Assembly (NCBI GenBank): GCA_023301565.1
Contig: JALZUO010000034.1
Span: 67,621-131,620 of the forward strand
Direction of reading: 5' to 3'
Origin: Oligoflexales bacterium
GTDB taxonomy: Bacteria; Bdellovibrionota_B; Oligoflexia; Oligoflexales; JALZUQ01
Length of the DNA: 64,000 bases
The position numbers and the translations under genes were made by a program. Shown in pieces: positions 42,135 through 51,022 of this stretch (positions are counted from its first letter, which is position 1; each line of letters opens with the position of its first letter). The notes under the pieces are model-generated. The model was not told where the DNA came from and did not search any database. It saw only the letters and a program-made list of their open reading frames with translations.

Positions 42135-43844
42135 ATGTCTCTGCAGAAGTTGATTTTATCTTATTTAAAAAAGAACTATAGGTTAGTCGGGCTATCCTTT
42201 GGCTGTATGCTAGTGGTTTCTTTTTTTCACGCTTTTCTTCTTTTTCTCTTGGGTCCTTTTTTAACTTTGTTTTTTGGCGCTAAATCCACCTTGTCTGGAG
42301 TTAGTTTTATGGACCGATTCACGCAGTTTGTTTTAGACCTAAATCCACTGCATTTAGCGGTTGGCTTGCCACTTTTGTTAGTGACCGCTAAGCTTTTTTC
42401 TGCATTTTGTCAGTACTACTATAAATACACCCAGAGCAGGTTGTTTATCGGGTTTGTTCAGGAGATTCGATTGTGGTTGTTTGAGCGAGTCGTGTCATTG
42501 CCTACAGAGGAGATCCAGGCAAAGGTGCCGTCAGAGTGGACAAGTTTAATGATGCACGAAGTGGACTACCTAAAGGGACGGATTTTAGCCTTGGTTCAAG
42601 GCTTGTCAAAAGATGCTGCTGCCTTGCTCGGCTGTGCATTTGTTGTAGTTTTTTCTTTGTTTTCTGTGATTCACATCATTTCTATTTATGTTTTTCTGCT
42701 TGCACTAATATTTTTTGGGTCTGGGTGGATGCTTTCAACCCATGCTCATAGGTATCAAAAGTACATAGCTAGGATGGTTCATTTAGCTCAAAATTTTAGT
42801 GAGAGATATGTTTACGTGCGGGCAGAAAAAGTGGATAAGTCTGAATCCAAAGCTCTTTTAAGTGAAAGTGAAGGATTTTATCTGGAGAGGCGCAGAATCT
42901 TATGGGTTACCACCTTAATGGGGCCTGCCTTAGAGTTTTCAGTGGTTTTGATGATCTCATTGCTTTGTTATTTTTTCTGGAATGAGGCTGTTACTCTTAG
43001 CTCTGCTTCATTTTTGTCGGGTGTCGGAGCATTTGCGGCTGCATTGAAACCTATCCGAAGTTTAGGTCAAAACGGTGCCAGTCTGTTTGAAATCTACGGA
43101 GTAATGCAAGAAAAGTGGGGCGTCCTGCTAGCAGGCCACCATAACAAAGCAGACAATGTTGTTAAAAAAGAATTAAACAAAGAACTTTCCTGCAGAGTGG
43201 AAGCTTTTGATTTTCCTGTGGGAGGGCGAACGGTTTCTAGCCCACAGTGGGATTTCATGGCTTCAAAAATGTTTGTTTTGGTCGGGCAGTCTGGGTCAGG
43301 TAAAACCTCTTTTCTTACCCAACTTGTAGGGTTGGGCTCGTGTTCTTTTGCGGCAGGGCATGAATCTAGGTTTGCTTACGTCGCGCAAAGGCCTTTTTTG
43401 TTTGATGGCACTATAGGTGAAAATTTGGAGTATGGTTTAGTCGCTGGTATAGAAGGTGACCTAGAAAACGGACTAGGAAATGAACAACAAAGTTTTTGCC
43501 GCAAACGTTTCAATGCTTTGCCCTTCAGGCCCACCTGGTTAAAGTGGGAACGCTCTGTAGAGGGCCTTTCCGGCGGGCAGCGTTACATTGTCTCTTTTCT
43601 TAGGGGAATGTTTTTCCAAAGGCCCGTGTTGGTTTTAGATGAGCCGTTTGCTTCATTAGATCCTGATTTAGAGAAGTGGGTTTTCTCTTTGCTTGAATCA
43701 GAGATTGCTAGTGGAAGAGCTATTGTCCTTTCAACGCACCGGTTTGAAGTTTTGCGGGAGGATCACGCGATCTGGGAAGTTACAACAAAAAATATACGTC
43801 CTATCTCCTTGGCGCAGCTGCATGAACGGTATCACCCATGCTAG
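42135..43844 (+). CDS. msbA: ABC transporter (MsbA-like lipid A flippase)
   Basis: 569 aa half-transporter with six N-terminal membrane helices and a C-terminal nucleotide-binding domain: Walker A GQSGSGKT, Q-loop RFAYVAQRPFLFDGTIGENL, signature LSGGQR, Walker B VLVLDEPFASLD, H-loop LSTHR. In this slot between lpxB and lpxK it is most likely MsbA, which flips lipid A-core across the inner membrane. The nucleotide-binding domain is somewhat diverged from E. coli MsbA (short D-loop side, unusual C-terminus), so a different exported lipid is possible. Confidence 0.85.
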   Translation: MSLQKLILSYLKKNYRLVGLSFGCMLVVSFFHAFLLFLLGPFLTLFFGAKSTLSGVSFMDRFTQFVLDLNPLHLAVGLPLLLVTAKLFSAFCQYYYKYTQSRLFIGFVQEIRLWLFERVVSLPTEEIQAKVPSEWTSLMMHEVDYLKGRILALVQGLSKDAAALLGCAFVVVFSLFSVIHIISIYVFLLALIFFGSGWMLSTHAHRYQKYIARMVHLAQNFSERYVYVRAEKVDKSESKALLSESEGFYLERRRILWVTTLMGPALEFSVVLMISLLCYFFWNEAVTLSSASFLSGVGAFAAALKPIRSLGQNGASLFEIYGVMQEKWGVLLAGHHNKADNVVKKELNKELSCRVEAFDFPVGGRTVSSPQWDFMASKMFVLVGQSGSGKTSFLTQLVGLGSCSFAAGHESRFAYVAQRPFLFDGTIGENLEYGLVAGIEGDLENGLGNEQQSFCRKRFNALPFRPTWLKWERSVEGLSGGQRYIVSFLRGMFFQRPVLVLDEPFASLDPDLEKWVFSLLESEIASGRAIVLSTHRFEVLREDHAIWEVTTKNIRPISLAQLHERYHPC

Positions 43845-44881
43845 TACATATCTTGCTGCTTCCTTTTTCTCTTTGCTTTCGGTTTGTGGTTGCGGTTCGT
43901 AATTACTTGTTTGATACCGCTTTTTTAAAAGCTCGAAAACTAAAGGTTCCTGTCTTCTCTATTGGGAATATAGCTATGGGCGGCGTAGGCAAGACGCCTA
44001 TTGTGCGTAGTTTGGCCCAAAAGCTTTTAGTAGAAGGTAGAAGGCCCGCGGTCTCACTCAGAGGGTATAAAGGGGATGTTCCTAAGGCAGGGGTTCATGT
44101 TACAGAACGCGAAACTTTTGCTTCGGGCGCGCCAGCTGGTGCCGTAAAGGAGCTTTTTTTGGGGGATGAGGCAGCTTTGTATAGGCGCCTTTTGCCATCA
44201 ACACCTCTTTTGGTAGGGGCTAGTAGGTTTCGGGTAGCCTCGGATTATCTGCAGAGCTCATTGCCAAGTATAGACTGCCTGTTGGTAGACGATGGCTTCC
44301 AGCACAGGTGGCTGCATCGAGATTTTGATGTTGTGGTTTTACCAGTTTCCCAAAAAAACTTTTCGTTGTTTCCTCTCGGCTTGAACCGTGAATCGCAGAC
44401 GGCCCTCAAGAGAGCATCAGCGATTTTTTGGATGCATGATTCCAGTGATACTTTTAATGGCCGGAAGGTGAATCCAGAGGTTTCTGTTGAGGCATTGGGT
44501 GATCTAAAGCAAATTCATTGCCTTAAAAAAGTAAGCAGAGTTTCTACCCCTTTGGACGGTCTAAGTGGGGGGCAGGATTTGCCTAAGCAGTCTAGCTATA
44601 CTTTGGCGTGCGCTCTTGGAAACAACGCGCAAGTGGCTGAGACGCTACATACTGCCGGTTATAGCTGGCCAGCTCAAAAGCTATTTTTGCAAGATCACGC
44701 AAAGATGAACTCCAGTCATCGGGCTAAGATTGATTCATGGGGGCTCCCTGTAGTAACGACTTGGAAAGATTATCTTCGTCAGCCGGCGTTTTTTGGAGGC
44801 CTCCAGGCAGTTGTTTTTATTATTGAAATTGAGATTCTTTGGTCCGAGGACCCGCTTTTACTGCTGCCACTAGGTAAGTAG
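43838..44881 (+). CDS. lpxK: tetraacyldisaccharide 4'-kinase
   Basis: 347 aa membrane-associated lipid A kinase. N-terminal amphipathic anchor (FSLCFRFVVAVRNYLF), P-loop in SIGNIAMGGVGKTP, SLRGYKGD (RGYG-type), GDEAALYRRLLP, VGASRFRVA, and the conserved LLVDDGFQHRWLHRDFDVVVL. Phosphorylates the 4' position. Overlaps the msbA-like gene by 7 bp, last gene of the envelope operon. Confidence 0.92.
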   Translation: MLVHILLLPFSLCFRFVVAVRNYLFDTAFLKARKLKVPVFSIGNIAMGGVGKTPIVRSLAQKLLVEGRRPAVSLRGYKGDVPKAGVHVTERETFASGAPAGAVKELFLGDEAALYRRLLPSTPLLVGASRFRVASDYLQSSLPSIDCLLVDDGFQHRWLHRDFDVVVLPVSQKNFSLFPLGLNRESQTALKRASAIFWMHDSSDTFNGRKVNPEVSVEALGDLKQIHCLKKVSRVSTPLDGLSGGQDLPKQSSYTLACALGNNAQVAETLHTAGYSWPAQKLFLQDHAKMNSSHRAKIDSWGLPVVTTWKDYLRQPAFFGGLQAVVFIIEIEILWSEDPLLLLPLGK

Positions 44882-45030
44882 TTCCCTGAGCCAGACTCGT
44901 TTTTAAACCATATAAGCTTAGAATCTAAGTCAGGTCGTGTTTTTTTCTTTACCATATTTGAAAACGGCCCGAGCAGTATTCCACGAGAATGATTTCTCAC
45001 TTGGATAGATTTCCTTATTTGGGGTTTGAT

Positions 45031-46086
45031 ATGTCACAGACGCAAAACAACCAGTCACCTAACATGAACGACAATAGTACGTTCCCGTCGCACGCTGCGC
45101 CGCACTCTAATCCGTTTACTGCGGACCTTAGAGGTGAGTTCACAAGTAACTTCGGAACGACTAATACGGATGCAGCAGCTTCTCAGATTTTTCGGGAAGG
45201 TGGTTTCGGTCGTGAAAAAAAAGTAAGCTACTTTTTGGTCTTCGGCTTGATTCTTGTTGCACTTGCCATTGGTGGTTACTATGTATGGCAGCAGTTTGGA
45301 GGTACAACCTCGTACCCAATTCCGCGTCAGCCAGTTACGGAACGACCAATGCCAAAAGCTTACGAGCCACCAGTTGTAGCAACTCAAGAGCCCGTAGCAA
45401 TGCCAGAACCGGTTGGCCTAGATACAACCTCTCCAGCTTTAGATCAGCCAATTGCTAACGACCCGTTCGCCCAGCAAGCGCCTATAGCCCAGCAGCCAAT
45501 TGCACAGCCGGTTGTCCAGCAACCAGTTTATCAGCAGCTTCCTGCTCCTGCAGACCCTAGTACTTTGGGTCCAGGCCAGGTTGATGGTCCTCCAAACGGA
45601 CATACAATGGGTTACAACGAAGCAACTCCGGTTTACTTTACTTGGGGCGGCAGCGGAGCGGTTAAGTTTTCACGTAATGCAAATATGAGTCCTTTGGATA
45701 GGTCTGCAAAAGGCGGAAGCTATGCATTTCACGGTCCAATGCCTGGAACTTGGTATTGGCAAGCTGGCAACGGCGAAGTTAGAAGCTTCAACGTGGATGC
45801 GCCAATTCGCAAACAAGTATCTGTGGTCAGCCCTGGAGCTGGACAAACTGTTGCTGGTAACGGTGGCGCTGTCCAAATCCAAGGAACTACAGGTGTAGCC
45901 TACTACAGAGTCGAATTTAGCTCTTCGCAAAACTGGGGAATTCCCGATTACCGTATTCATAGCCAGTCAACTCAAGTGGCTCTAAACGGTATTCAGCCAG
46001 GTAGCTATCAGATGCGCGTCGGCGCTTTTTCTGAGCAGTCTGGACGAATGGAATACACAAACCCAATGCCAGTAACCGTTCAATAA
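45031..46086 (+). CDS. single-pass membrane protein with Pro/Gln-rich periplasmic linker
   Basis: 351 aa from the ATG at 45031 (TTGGGGTTTG upstream). Residues 1-65 are polar, Asn/Ser rich and cytoplasmic; one hydrophobic segment (SYFLVFGLILVALAIGGYYVW) near residue 70; then an 85-residue Pro/Gln linker with repeated QQPIAQPVVQQPVYQQL; then two small beta-domains ending in a fibronectin-like VSVVSPGAGQTVAGNGGAVQIQG repeat. This plan is that of envelope-spanning adaptor or FecR-tail proteins seen in Bdellovibrio-type genomes. Carries its own terminator; unknown function. Confidence 0.68.
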   Translation: MSQTQNNQSPNMNDNSTFPSHAAPHSNPFTADLRGEFTSNFGTTNTDAAASQIFREGGFGREKKVSYFLVFGLILVALAIGGYYVWQQFGGTTSYPIPRQPVTERPMPKAYEPPVVATQEPVAMPEPVGLDTTSPALDQPIANDPFAQQAPIAQQPIAQPVVQQPVYQQLPAPADPSTLGPGQVDGPPNGHTMGYNEATPVYFTWGGSGAVKFSRNANMSPLDRSAKGGSYAFHGPMPGTWYWQAGNGEVRSFNVDAPIRKQVSVVSPGAGQTVAGNGGAVQIQGTTGVAYYRVEFSSSQNWGIPDYRIHSQSTQVALNGIQPGSYQMRVGAFSEQSGRMEYTNPMPVTVQ

Positions 46087-46128
46087 AAAAGCTATTAGAT
46101 AGTTAAACTCAAACAAACTGAGTATACT

Positions 46129-46155
46129 AGCCCAGAATAACCTTCTGGGCTTTTT
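46129..46155 (+). terminator. intrinsic terminator touching the fthC start
   Basis: AGCCCAGAA (46129-46137) and TTCTGGGCT (46143-46151) form a perfect 9-bp stem with a 5-nt loop, and TTTTT ends one base before the ATG of the fthC-like gene. It terminates the Pro/Gln-rich protein's mRNA and leaves no room for a ribosome binding site. Confidence 0.9.
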
Positions 46156-46746
46156 ATGTCTTATGTGAAAAAAACAGTAAGAAAGAATCTTCTACAAAAA
46201 AGAGATGGGCTATCTAGTCAAACTCGAAAAAATATAGCTCTTTCAGCACTCGAGCATTCCGTAGATCTTTGGGCCTCGGCAGGTCAGATTCTCTGTTATG
46301 CTCCCTATGGCTCTGAGCTACCCCTTTTAGAGTCCTTGTTTCATCTTCTTGCTACAAAAAAAAACCAAAAAATATCTGTTTTCTTGCCGAGGGTAGAGAA
46401 GGATCATAAAATGTCTTTCTGGTCCTTTAGGCAAGGAGACCGTACTGTAGTAAACAAATGGGGCATTGCAGAGCCTGAACCTGCCAAGGCGACACAGTGG
46501 ACTCCAAATCTAAGCACTGTTGCCCTAGTACCCGCTCTAGCCGTGGATCGAGCAGGCAACCGCCTAGGTTACGGCGGTGGGTTTTACGACAGGTTTTTCG
46601 GTGCTAACCCCCAAGTTTTAAAGTTTGCACTGTTGCCAGACGATTCCTTTTTGGATGTAGCAACGTGGCCCGTAGACGAAACCGATATCTTTATGGAATG
46701 GGTTGCGACAGAAAAGCAGCTTGTGAGGTGTAGTGGTGCAAGTTAA
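46156..46746 (+). CDS. fthC: 5-formyltetrahydrofolate cyclo-ligase
   Basis: 196 aa (YgfA/MTHFS). Marks: KKTVRKNLLQKRD at the start (phosphate-binding RKxLRxxR), ILCYAPYGSEL, FLPRVEKDHKMSFW, and VPALAVDRAGNRLGYGGGFYDRFF, the family signature. Converts 5-formyl-THF to 5,10-methenyl-THF with ATP. Its ATG directly follows a terminator hairpin, with no visible ribosome site, so it may be leaderless or start only on read-through. Overlaps the HIT gene by 14 bp. Confidence 0.9.
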   Translation: MSYVKKTVRKNLLQKRDGLSSQTRKNIALSALEHSVDLWASAGQILCYAPYGSELPLLESLFHLLATKKNQKISVFLPRVEKDHKMSFWSFRQGDRTVVNKWGIAEPEPAKATQWTPNLSTVALVPALAVDRAGNRLGYGGGFYDRFFGANPQVLKFALLPDDSFLDVATWPVDETDIFMEWVATEKQLVRCSGAS

Positions 46747-47143
46747 GTGCGTATTCTGTCAAATCTCTTCCGAGTCATTGATCATGGAAAACAAGACGAT
46801 GCTTGCTTTTTACGATAGATACCCAGTTACAAAGACTCACTGCTTGGTTGTTCCCAGGAGGCATTGCCTCGACTATTTTTCATTAAGCAAAGAAGAGCAG
46901 ATAGACCTACAGGAGCTGCTGCACTCGCTGAAAGATTTGCTTTTGGCCCAAGACAAGACAATCACAGGTTTTAATATTGGTGCAAACTGCGGTGAAGATG
47001 CCGGCCAGACCATTTTTCATTGCCATGTGCACCTTATTCCACGGCGAGCAGGTGATATGCAAAACCCCGCGGGTGGTGTTCGCGGGGTTATTCCTGAGAA
47101 ACAATCGTACAAATGTTTATTTAACGCTTCAAAAAGGCCTTGA
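46733..47143 (+). CDS. HIT family nucleotide hydrolase/transferase
   Basis: 136 aa. N-terminal Zn-type CVFCQI (Cys-x-x-Cys), FYDRYPVTKTHCLVVPRRH, NIGANCGEDAGQTIFHCHVHLIPRR containing the HxHxH histidine triad. HINT/Hint-type members hydrolyse adenosine-5'-phosphoramidates. Starts at GTG within the end of fthC after GAGGTGTA, so translation is coupled. Its end overlaps the convergent HerA-like gene by 23 bp. Confidence 0.9.
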   Translation: MVQVKCVFCQISSESLIMENKTMLAFYDRYPVTKTHCLVVPRRHCLDYFSLSKEEQIDLQELLHSLKDLLLAQDKTITGFNIGANCGEDAGQTIFHCHVHLIPRRAGDMQNPAGGVRGVIPEKQSYKCLFNASKRP

Positions 47144-48593
47144 ATATCTGCGTCATTAGCCGGCTAGAAAAACCGCGGATGATAGCTTTGACAGTGTATT
47201 CCATTAAACCTTGGCGTTTTCTTCCGCCTCGCGGTCCTCTTGTACCAAATATATTTGAGAGGCCGCCAGAGCTTTTCTTTTCTTCTTTTTCTTCTTCTTT
47301 GCTGCGCTCTTCCCGGCGTTTTAGAATCATTTCATGTGCGGACTCTCTATCGACTGTTTTTCCATAAATTGTTCCGAACAGCGAGCTTTCGATCATCGCA
47401 GTTTTCGCTTCAGCTGATAGAGGGCCAATCTGAGACATGGGCGGTGCGTTCAGAACCTCTTTTGTTTCTGTTGGGGTTCCCTTTTCGTCAAGTACCGATA
47501 CTAGTGACTCCCCGACGCCAAGAGTTGTCAGTGTCTTTGCAATGTCAAGGTTTGGGTTTATTCGAAAGCTTTTTGCAGCTGCACGGATCGCTTTTTGATC
47601 TTTTTCTGTAAAAGCTCTTAATGCGTGTTGAATCTTGTTTCCAAGCTGGCTGAGTACCCCGTCAGGTATATCTGCTGGGTTTTGAGTAACAAAATAGATC
47701 CCTACGCCTTTAGAGCGAACCAGCTTTACAACCATTTCAATTTTTTCTAGCAGCAACTTTGGCGTGTCTTTGAATAAAAGGTGTGCTTCGTCAAAGAAGA
47801 ATACGAGTTTGGGTTTATCCATGTCGCCGACCTCTGGAAGCTCTTCAAAAAGCTCACTCATGAGCCAAAGCAAAAAGATAGAGTAGAGGCGTGAGTCTTG
47901 AATGAGCTTGCGTCCATCCAACACGTGAACCAACCCACTTCCATCAGGAGATTTTTTTAGCCAGTCTTTTACGTTGAGCGCGGGTTCGCCAAAAAAGTTT
48001 TTGGCACCGGCTTCTTCAAGAGTCAAGACGTCTCTTAGCAAAGCCCCTACAGATCCTTTGTTAATCGTTCCGTATTCAGCTTGAAGCTCGTCTTTGGATT
48101 CAGTTAAAAATTGCAGCATGGACCTGAGGTCTGAAATATCCAAAAGCGGCATCTGTTTTTCTTTGGCTATTTTAAAGGCTAGAGTTAAAATTCCTTCTTG
48201 TGCGTCTGAGCAGTCAAAAAGACGGGCTAGAAGCTGTGAGCCCATATCTTCGATGGTGGTCCTAATAGGATGTCCATTTTCTGCAAACAGATCCCAAAAA
48301 ACGACAGAGGCAGCTTTAAACTGAAAATCATCTAGGCCCATTTTGTTGGTGCGCTCTTTTACTTTTGGATGGTCTTTGCCGGCTGCGGCCAGTCCAGAGA
48401 GATCTCCTTTTACGTCTGCCGTAAACACGGGTACTCCGGCCGCTGCAAACTGCTCTGCCAGTACCTGTAAAGTGACTGTCTTGCCGGTTCCTGTTGCCCC
48501 AGCTATGAGCCCATGACGGTTGGCCATTTTTAAATTGAGGTAGACCTTTTCATTGTCTGTTGCTTGGCCAATTAAAATTCCTTGATCTTTCAT
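47121..48593 (-). CDS. HerA-like/DUF853 ATPase
   Basis: 490 aa cytoplasmic ATPase. Walker A is GATGTGKTVTLQ near the N-terminus, Walker B is LVFFFDEAHLLF, and a sensor-type segment YFVTQNPADIP follows. This is the YjgR/DUF853 family, related to the HerA/FtsK translocase fold but with no known nuclease partner here. GGGAGAG stands before the ATG. C-terminal ~60 residues are Lys/Arg/Glu rich and may contact DNA. Divergent from the phosphatase gene. Cellular role not established in the family. Confidence 0.88.
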   Translation of the reverse strand: MKDQGILIGQATDNEKVYLNLKMANRHGLIAGATGTGKTVTLQVLAEQFAAAGVPVFTADVKGDLSGLAAAGKDHPKVKERTNKMGLDDFQFKAASVVFWDLFAENGHPIRTTIEDMGSQLLARLFDCSDAQEGILTLAFKIAKEKQMPLLDISDLRSMLQFLTESKDELQAEYGTINKGSVGALLRDVLTLEEAGAKNFFGEPALNVKDWLKKSPDGSGLVHVLDGRKLIQDSRLYSIFLLWLMSELFEELPEVGDMDKPKLVFFFDEAHLLFKDTPKLLLEKIEMVVKLVRSKGVGIYFVTQNPADIPDGVLSQLGNKIQHALRAFTEKDQKAIRAAAKSFRINPNLDIAKTLTTLGVGESLVSVLDEKGTPTETKEVLNAPPMSQIGPLSAEAKTAMIESSLFGTIYGKTVDRESAHEMILKRREERSKEEEKEEKKSSGGLSNIFGTRGPRGGRKRQGLMEYTVKAIIRGFSSRLMTQIFKAFLKR

Positions 48594-48678
48594 GGTTTAC
48601 TCTCTCCCAAAGCCGTTTCATCCTAATTTTGGATATTCGGGGTATGTTAACATTGGTCTTAAGCAGGAGGTAGTAAAA

Positions 48679-49179
48679 ATGAACGAAGCTGAAAATAAGG
48701 TCGCACGCGTTTTGTTCGTATGTTTGGGTAATATTTGCCGGAGCCCTGCTGCTGAAGCGATTTTTCTTGCAGCTATAAAAGCTAAGAACTTGCACAAGGC
48801 GTGGGTTGTAGATTCTGCTGGCACCAGCTCTTTTCATGGAGGCAAGCCTGCTGATGAGCGTATGATTGAAGCGTGTACAGCGCGTGGCTACGCCGTTAAA
48901 TCCATCAGCCGAGGCTTTGATCCTACCTGTGATTTTGACGAGTTTGATTGGATTCTCGGAATGGATGTCTCCAACGTTGAGAACCTAAAGCAAATGGCCA
49001 GGGATGGTATAGACGCAGCTAAAGTGATGCTTTATACAGAGTTTCACCCTAAGAAAACGCCTCGAGGCGTACCCGACCCTTATTATGGCTCTGGTGATGG
49101 TTTTGCGGGTGTGGTTAGGTTGGCCGAAGAGATTACGCCAAACCTGATTTCCGCTATAGAACAAGGTTTATCAAGTTAA
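48679..49179 (+). CDS. low molecular weight protein-tyrosine-phosphatase
   Basis: 166 aa. The catalytic P-loop is VCLGNICRSP (CxxxxxR(S/T)) near residue 15, and the general-acid Asp lies in VPDPYYGSGDGF near the C-terminus. Acts on phosphotyrosine, sometimes opposing bacterial tyrosine kinases of polysaccharide export; none is adjacent. Start is the ATG at 48679, after AGGAGGTAGTAAAA; the frame opens 29 codons earlier without a ribosome site. Its end overlaps pilT by 4 bp. Confidence 0.93.
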   Translation: MNEAENKVARVLFVCLGNICRSPAAEAIFLAAIKAKNLHKAWVVDSAGTSSFHGGKPADERMIEACTARGYAVKSISRGFDPTCDFDEFDWILGMDVSNVENLKQMARDGIDAAKVMLYTEFHPKKTPRGVPDPYYGSGDGFAGVVRLAEEITPNLISAIEQGLSS

Positions 49180-50774
49180 GCTGCAAATTCTTCTTTGAAT
49201 TCAACCTCGTAGCCTAAAGACTGTAGGTGCTCGGCCAACTCTTTTTGTTCTACTGACTTTGAAACTGCTTGTTCGGCAGTAATAAGACCTTGTTCAACTA
49301 GCTTTGTTAAGGAGTCATTCATAAGCCTGTTGCCAGCTTTTTTCTGGGTTTGCATATGGTTTTCAATCATATGAGATTTACCAGATCGAATCATAGCGCT
49401 TACGGCTGAGTCGACTACAAGGATTTCAAAGGCGGCTACTCGGCCACCGCCTATTTTTTTACATAACGTCTGCGTGACTACACCCTTGAGGGACTCAGCA
49501 AGCATCATACGAATCTGCGATTGCTGCTCTGCTGAAAACTGGTCAATAATACGGTCGACTGTAGATATAGCGGTGTTTGTATGCAGGGTTCCAAAAACCA
49601 AGTGACCTGTTTCGGCCGTTTCAAGTGCAATGCCGACGGTTTCAAGGTCACGCATCTCACCTACTAGGACAATATCTGGATCTTCACGAAGCGCCGCTCT
49701 AAGGGCTCTACTAAAACTTTCTGTGTGTGTGCCGACTTCTCGTTGGTTTATCAGGCATTTTTTTTGCGGGTGCACAAATTCGACAGGATCTTCGATCGTA
49801 ATAATGTGATCTAGCTTGTTTGCATTAATCCAATCGATCATAGCTGCAAGTGTGGTTGATTTACCCGAGCCAGTAGGCCCTGTAACCAATACAATCCCCT
49901 TTGAAAGCTTTAAAAACTGAAGAATCGTCTTCGGAAGACCTAGTTGCTCTGCCGATGGAATGACTTCAGGGATAATACGCATAACTGAGCTTGGGCCAAG
50001 CCTGTCCATAAAAAGGTTTACCCTAAACCTTGCGAGGCCTGGAATAGCATATGCAAAGTCAGTATCGTTTGTTTCTTCGAACTCTTTTCTGTTGGCTTCT
50101 GGCGCTACAGCATAGAGCATATCTTTGAGTTTTTCGGCCGGTATTTTTGGAAGACCTACGCTATGGATTTCACCATCTACTCTGTAGAGTGGAGCTAACC
50201 CTGCAGTTATATGCAGATCACTTCCGCCGCCATTGACCAAAAGGTATAAAAGCCCGTCCAGGGTTCCATTCCACCTGGCTTCTTCTCTTATGTTTAGTTC
50301 TTCTTTTTTATGAACATAGCTTGAGTCAATTCCAGTCCCAGTAGCCGCTGCTGCATTGATAGGAACGATTTTTTTATGCTGTGTCTGTTCGGCTGGGGAA
50401 GCATTTACTTCTTCTCTTTTTTCTTCTTCTTGGGCGCTAGCTTTAGAAGGGCTTGCCAGAAGTTCTTTCCAAACCTTAAAGGCTTTCATTCCTTCAGGTG
50501 GCATGAAGAAATTAAGAACAGAGCCGTCCCAGGCAAAAATCACATCCCCTAGACCCTTAAATGACTGTTTTTGAGCCTTCCAGTTTCCAAAAACCATGTG
50601 CTTGCTACCAAGTACTTGGCTGATACTTTCCTTAAGGTCCACTGGGTTTTTTAGAGCAAAACCATTCACACTTTGACCATCTATCAGCGACAACCTAGTA
50701 GTCGTTAGATCAAAGCTCGCGGCAGGTATCTTCTTATGCGCGGCAAACTGTAAAAGTTCTTGGATCGTTTTCAT
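49176..50774 (-). CDS. type IV pilus retraction ATPase PilT-like, with N-terminal extension
   Basis: 532 aa against about 345-370 for PilT. The C-terminal ~355 residues form the ATPase: GSDLHITAGLAPLYRVDGEI, Walker A GPTGSGKST, Asp box IITIEDPVEF, Walker B DIVLVGEMRD and His box GHLVFGTLHTN. The AIRNLIRE motif of PilT is replaced by AVSAMIRSGKSHMI, similar to PilU and other paralogues. Residues 1-110 form an extra alpha/beta domain (LIDGQSVNGFALKNPVDL) joined by a 60-residue Glu/Ala/Gln linker. Such extensions suggest a specialised retraction motor or a sensing input. No pilus structural genes are adjacent. Confidence 0.85.
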   Translation of the reverse strand: MKTIQELLQFAAHKKIPAASFDLTTTRLSLIDGQSVNGFALKNPVDLKESISQVLGSKHMVFGNWKAQKQSFKGLGDVIFAWDGSVLNFFMPPEGMKAFKVWKELLASPSKASAQEEEKREEVNASPAEQTQHKKIVPINAAAATGTGIDSSYVHKKEELNIREEARWNGTLDGLLYLLVNGGGSDLHITAGLAPLYRVDGEIHSVGLPKIPAEKLKDMLYAVAPEANRKEFEETNDTDFAYAIPGLARFRVNLFMDRLGPSSVMRIIPEVIPSAEQLGLPKTILQFLKLSKGIVLVTGPTGSGKSTTLAAMIDWINANKLDHIITIEDPVEFVHPQKKCLINQREVGTHTESFSRALRAALREDPDIVLVGEMRDLETVGIALETAETGHLVFGTLHTNTAISTVDRIIDQFSAEQQSQIRMMLAESLKGVVTQTLCKKIGGGRVAAFEILVVDSAVSAMIRSGKSHMIENHMQTQKKAGNRLMNDSLTKLVEQGLITAEQAVSKSVEQKELAEHLQSLGYEVEFKEEFAA

Positions 50775-51022
50775 AGGGTCGCTCTGTTACCTTCTTGTTT
50801 TTCCTATATAGTCTCCTATCGGATCCTGGCAAGAGATGTCCAATTTCTGATAAGCTGTGGCTTTATTTTGGTAATAATTTTAGTGTTTTATATCATATTT
50901 TCAGTCTTTTTACTTTGTTCGGTAGTATCTCTTCGGCAGTAATTACATAGCTGATCTTACCTAGCTTATTGGTGTTAAAGGGGTTGGTTTCCCAGGGGCA
51001 AAAAGCTTTTGCCTTAAAGCGC

